Under the pieces are notes generated by a model. The model saw only the letters and a list, made by a program, of their open reading frames with translations, searched no databases and was not told the DNA's origin. A stretch of 7,468 bases of DNA from Chloroflexi bacterium RIFCSPLOWO2_02_FULL_71_16 (lineage in GTDB: Bacteria > Chloroflexota > Limnocylindria > P2-11E), in NCBI GenBank assembly GCA_001795345.1, contig MGON01000022.1:6870-14337 (forward strand), read 5' to 3'. Shown here piece by piece: positions 5,759-7,468 of the stretch. The translations under genes and the position numbers were made by a program. The first letter of the stretch is position 1. Each line of letters starts with the position of its first letter.

Positions 5759-6238
5759 TCATGCGCGTGCTCGAACCTGTGCGTCGACGAGGGCGGCGCG
5801 AAGCGCGCCGACCGCCATGAGGGCACAGCCCTCCTTGCGCTCGGGCAGCCCCCCGAGCGCGGAGATCACGTCGCCCGGCCCGAGCGCGCGCGCCTCGGCG
5901 GCCGTCCGCCCGGCCGCGAGCTCGGTCAGGACGGACGCCGACGCGATCGCCGCGACGCAGCCGAAGGTGCGGAAACGCGCCTCGGTGACGCGTCCGTCAC
6001 GCAGGCGGACCGTGATCGTGGTGCGGTCGCCGCACGCCGGGTTGGTGTCGGAGCCCTTGCCGTCCGGCTCCTCGACGCCGCCGACGTTCCGCGGGCTCGT
6101 GAAGTGATCGACCGCGGCGGCGCTGTAGAGGTCCTGCTGTTCGCGCCTGGCCTCCGGCCTCGCCGCCTCGCTCCGCTCGATCATCGGCTGACTCGCTCGG
6201 ACCGGCGGAGCCGGATCCTCGCTCGACCTGTCCTTCAC
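5759..6238 (-). CDS. iscU: IscU/NifU N-domain-type Fe-S cluster assembly scaffold
   Basis: Scaffold on which IscS-derived sulfur and iron are assembled into Fe-S clusters before transfer to apoproteins. The core runs from LYSAAAVDHFTSPRNVG (37-53) to KEGCALMAVGALRAAL (135-150). The three ligand cysteines are C69 in NPACGD with D71, C94 in TFGC, and C138 in KEGC. There is no SufU-type insertion and no C-terminal Nfu domain, so it is a stand-alone scaffold. The histidine that normally precedes the third cysteine (K-x-H-C) is G137 here. The GTG start at 6238 shares four bases (GTGA) with the iscS stop, which suggests coupling. An ATG at 6184 would remove the first 18 residues and leave a length nearer to the family norm; the charged, low-complexity first 36 residues make that alternative plausible. 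TGA at 5761-5759 is followed directly by the palindromic spacer. Confidence 0.95.
   Translation of the reverse strand: MKDRSSEDPAPPVRASQPMIERSEAARPEARREQQDLYSAAAVDHFTSPRNVGGVEEPDGKGSDTNPACGDRTTITVRLRDGRVTEARFRTFGCVAAIASASVLTELAAGRTAAEARALGPGDVISALGGLPERKEGCALMAVGALRAALVDAQVRARA
6149..6218. repeat. Short inverted repeats in the extended 5' end of iscU
   Basis: CCGGC-GGA-GCCGG at 6202-6214 is extended by GGA/TCC with one bulged A (6199-6218). GGCC-TCC-GGCC lies at 6149-6159. Both have three-base loops and both encode part of the non-conserved N-terminal tail of the scaffold protein, on either side of the alternative ATG at 6184. They are short, and at this GC content the second could be chance. 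Confidence 0.35.
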
Positions 6239-7425
6239 CTTGCGCTCGCTGACAAGGGCTCCGCGGAGACAGAGCGGATCCGCTCGACGATGGGCGGCAG
6301 CGCCGCGAGGAACGCGTCGACGTCGGACTCGGTCGTGTCGCGGCCCACCGTGACCCGGAGCGACCCCTGCGCCACCTCGCGCTCGAGACCGATGGCGAGC
6401 AGCACGTGAGAAGGCTCGGTCTTCCCGGAGGTGCAGGCCGACCCGCTGGAGACGGAGAAGCCCTCCAGGTCGAGGGCCACGATGAGGGCCTCGCCCTGCG
6501 TGCCCGGGAAGCAGAACGAGGCGTTGTTCGGAAGCCGCTCCGTCGGATGTCCGGTGAGGACCGCGGCCGGCACGCGCGCGCGCACGCCTTCCAGGATCCG
6601 GTCGCGCAGGCGGCGCTGCTTCTCGGCCTCGCCGTCCCGTCGCTCCGTCGCGATGCGCATCGCCGATCCGAGCCCGACGATGCCCGCGACGTTCTCGGTC
6701 CCGGTGCGCCGCCCCTTCTCCTGGCCGCCGCCGGTCTGCATCGTGGCGATGCGCGTGCCCTTCCGGACGTAGAGCGCGCCGACGCCCTTCGGCCCGTAGA
6801 ACTTGTGCGCGTTCACCGAGACGAGATCGACCGGGAGCGTGCGCACGTCGAACGGGAGGATGCCGACCGTCTGGACCGCGTCGGTGTGGAACGTGACGCC
6901 GCGCTCGCGCGCGACGCGCCCGATCTCGTCGATGGGCTGGATCGTCCCGATCTCGTTGTTCCCGTGCATGATCGAGATGAGTCGGGTCGCCTCACCGATG
7001 GCGTCGGCGACGTCGCGCGGGTCCACCCGGCCGGTTCCGTCCACTCCGACGACCGCGACCCGCACGTGCGCATGCCGCTCGAGGTCCTCGGCGGTGTCCA
7101 GGACCGCGTGGTGCTCGATGGAGCTGATCACCAGGTGCGGCCCGCTGGCGTCCGGATCGGGGCGGTGCGCCTTGAGGACCCCGCGGATCGCCAGGTTGTC
7201 GGCCTCCGTGCCCCCGCTGGTGAAGACGATCTCGCTCGGGTCGGCGCCCATCGCCGCCGCGACCTCCTCGCGCGCCGTGTCGACGAGCGCGCGGGCACGC
7301 CGGCCCTCCGCGTAGATGCTCGAGGGGTTGCCGGGGACCTCGCGCAGCACGCGGGCCATGGCCTCCGCGACCTCTGGATCGACCGGGGTCGTGGCGGCGT
7401 GATCGAGGTAAACGCGCCGCTCCAT
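6235..7425 (-). CDS. iscS: Cysteine desulfurase (NifS/IscS family)
   Basis: PLP-dependent enzyme that removes sulfur from L-cysteine to give alanine and an enzyme-bound persulfide, supplying the IscU scaffold and MnmA encoded directly downstream. The 396-residue product is of normal length. It opens with YLDHAATTPVDP (6-17), and the phosphate-binding GGTEADN is at 71-77. H105 stacks on PLP, D182 in TDAVQ contacts the pyridine nitrogen, and K208 in NAHKFYGPKG is the Schiff-base lysine. C331 in SSGSACTSGK is the catalytic cysteine, in the extended-loop (group I) context typical of IscS/NifS rather than SufS. The ATG at 7425 places YLDHAATTP six residues in, as expected, and no ribosome binding site is visible upstream. 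It is the first gene of the run in this window and its stop overlaps the iscU start. Confidence 0.97.
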   Translation of the reverse strand: MERRVYLDHAATTPVDPEVAEAMARVLREVPGNPSSIYAEGRRARALVDTAREEVAAAMGADPSEIVFTSGGTEADNLAIRGVLKAHRPDPDASGPHLVISSIEHHAVLDTAEDLERHAHVRVAVVGVDGTGRVDPRDVADAIGEATRLISIMHGNNEIGTIQPIDEIGRVARERGVTFHTDAVQTVGILPFDVRTLPVDLVSVNAHKFYGPKGVGALYVRKGTRIATMQTGGGQEKGRRTGTENVAGIVGLGSAMRIATERRDGEAEKQRRLRDRILEGVRARVPAAVLTGHPTERLPNNASFCFPGTQGEALIVALDLEGFSVSSGSACTSGKTEPSHVLLAIGLEREVAQGSLRVTVGRDTTESDVDAFLAALPPIVERIRSVSAEPLSASAR

Positions 7426-7431
7426 CTGTCG

Positions 7432-7437
7432 AGTGTA
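7432..7437 (-). promoter_or_regulatory. Candidate -10 element for a leaderless iscS transcript
   Basis: TACACT on the minus strand matches the TAnnnT consensus at its key positions and ends exactly six bases before the iscS ATG. Transcription would then begin at or next to the A of the start codon, giving a leaderless mRNA, which fits the lack of a Shine-Dalgarno site. No convincing -35 box is seen at the usual spacing, and only 43 bases of upstream sequence are available. A hexamer of this quality can occur by chance. Confidence 0.3.
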
Positions 7438-7468
7438 CGAGCGTGCGACCGTTAGGACCGGCCTCGCG

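Noticed and set aside
5680..5826. Extension of mnmA by 49 codons upstream of the ATG at 5679
   Set aside because: The extra residues overlap iscU and the palindromic spacer and have no counterpart in MnmA, whose N-terminus fits the ATG at 5679.

Overview
This is a GC-rich window (by eye around 70% or more G+C, with third codon positions almost all G or C). It comes from a bacterial chromosome and is filled by one compact run of genes, all on the minus strand. Transcription reads from the right end to the left end. The taxon cannot be fixed from the sequence. The bacterial-type AlaRS, the NifS/NifU pair, very tight gene spacing, few clear Shine-Dalgarno sites and a possible leaderless start would suit a deep-branching GC-rich Terrabacteria lineage (Chloroflexota, Dormibacterota or Eremiobacterota-like, or Actinobacteriota), but that is a guess.

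Layout in transcription order: iscS cysteine desulfurase (7425-6235); iscU/nifU-type Fe-S scaffold (6238-5759, overlapping iscS by 4 nt); a 79-nt spacer packed with inverted repeats; mnmA tRNA 2-thiouridylase (5679-4519); a polytopic GT87-like membrane protein (4515-3142); a small three-helix membrane protein (3139-2885); alaS alanyl-tRNA synthetase (2862-187); and the 5' part of an FtsA/PilM-like actin-fold gene (200-1), which overlaps the alaS end by 14 nt and runs off the window.

The first three genes form a sulfur-transfer unit. IscS takes sulfur from cysteine and passes it to IscU for Fe-S assembly and to MnmA for 2-thiolation of U34 in Lys, Glu and Gln tRNAs. alaS adds a second tRNA-related function. 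The two membrane proteins have no obvious link to either, although their position and spacing say they are co-transcribed. Gaps are 3 nt, 2 nt and 22 nt, with overlaps at two junctions, so this looks like one operon with much translational coupling.

The most unusual content is a set of short, near-perfect inverted repeats, several with a three-nucleotide purine loop. They cluster in and around mnmA. One sits exactly on the mnmA start codon and encloses a six-codon mini-ORF ending in an ATGA overlap with mnmA. Four more fill a stretch near the mnmA 3' end that encodes about 27 extra residues within the last, otherwise conserved, hairpin of the protein. Weaker examples lie in the extended 5' end of iscU. 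No tRNA, rRNA, CRISPR array, insertion sequence or canonical terminator was seen, and no stretch longer than 300 bases lacks a gene.
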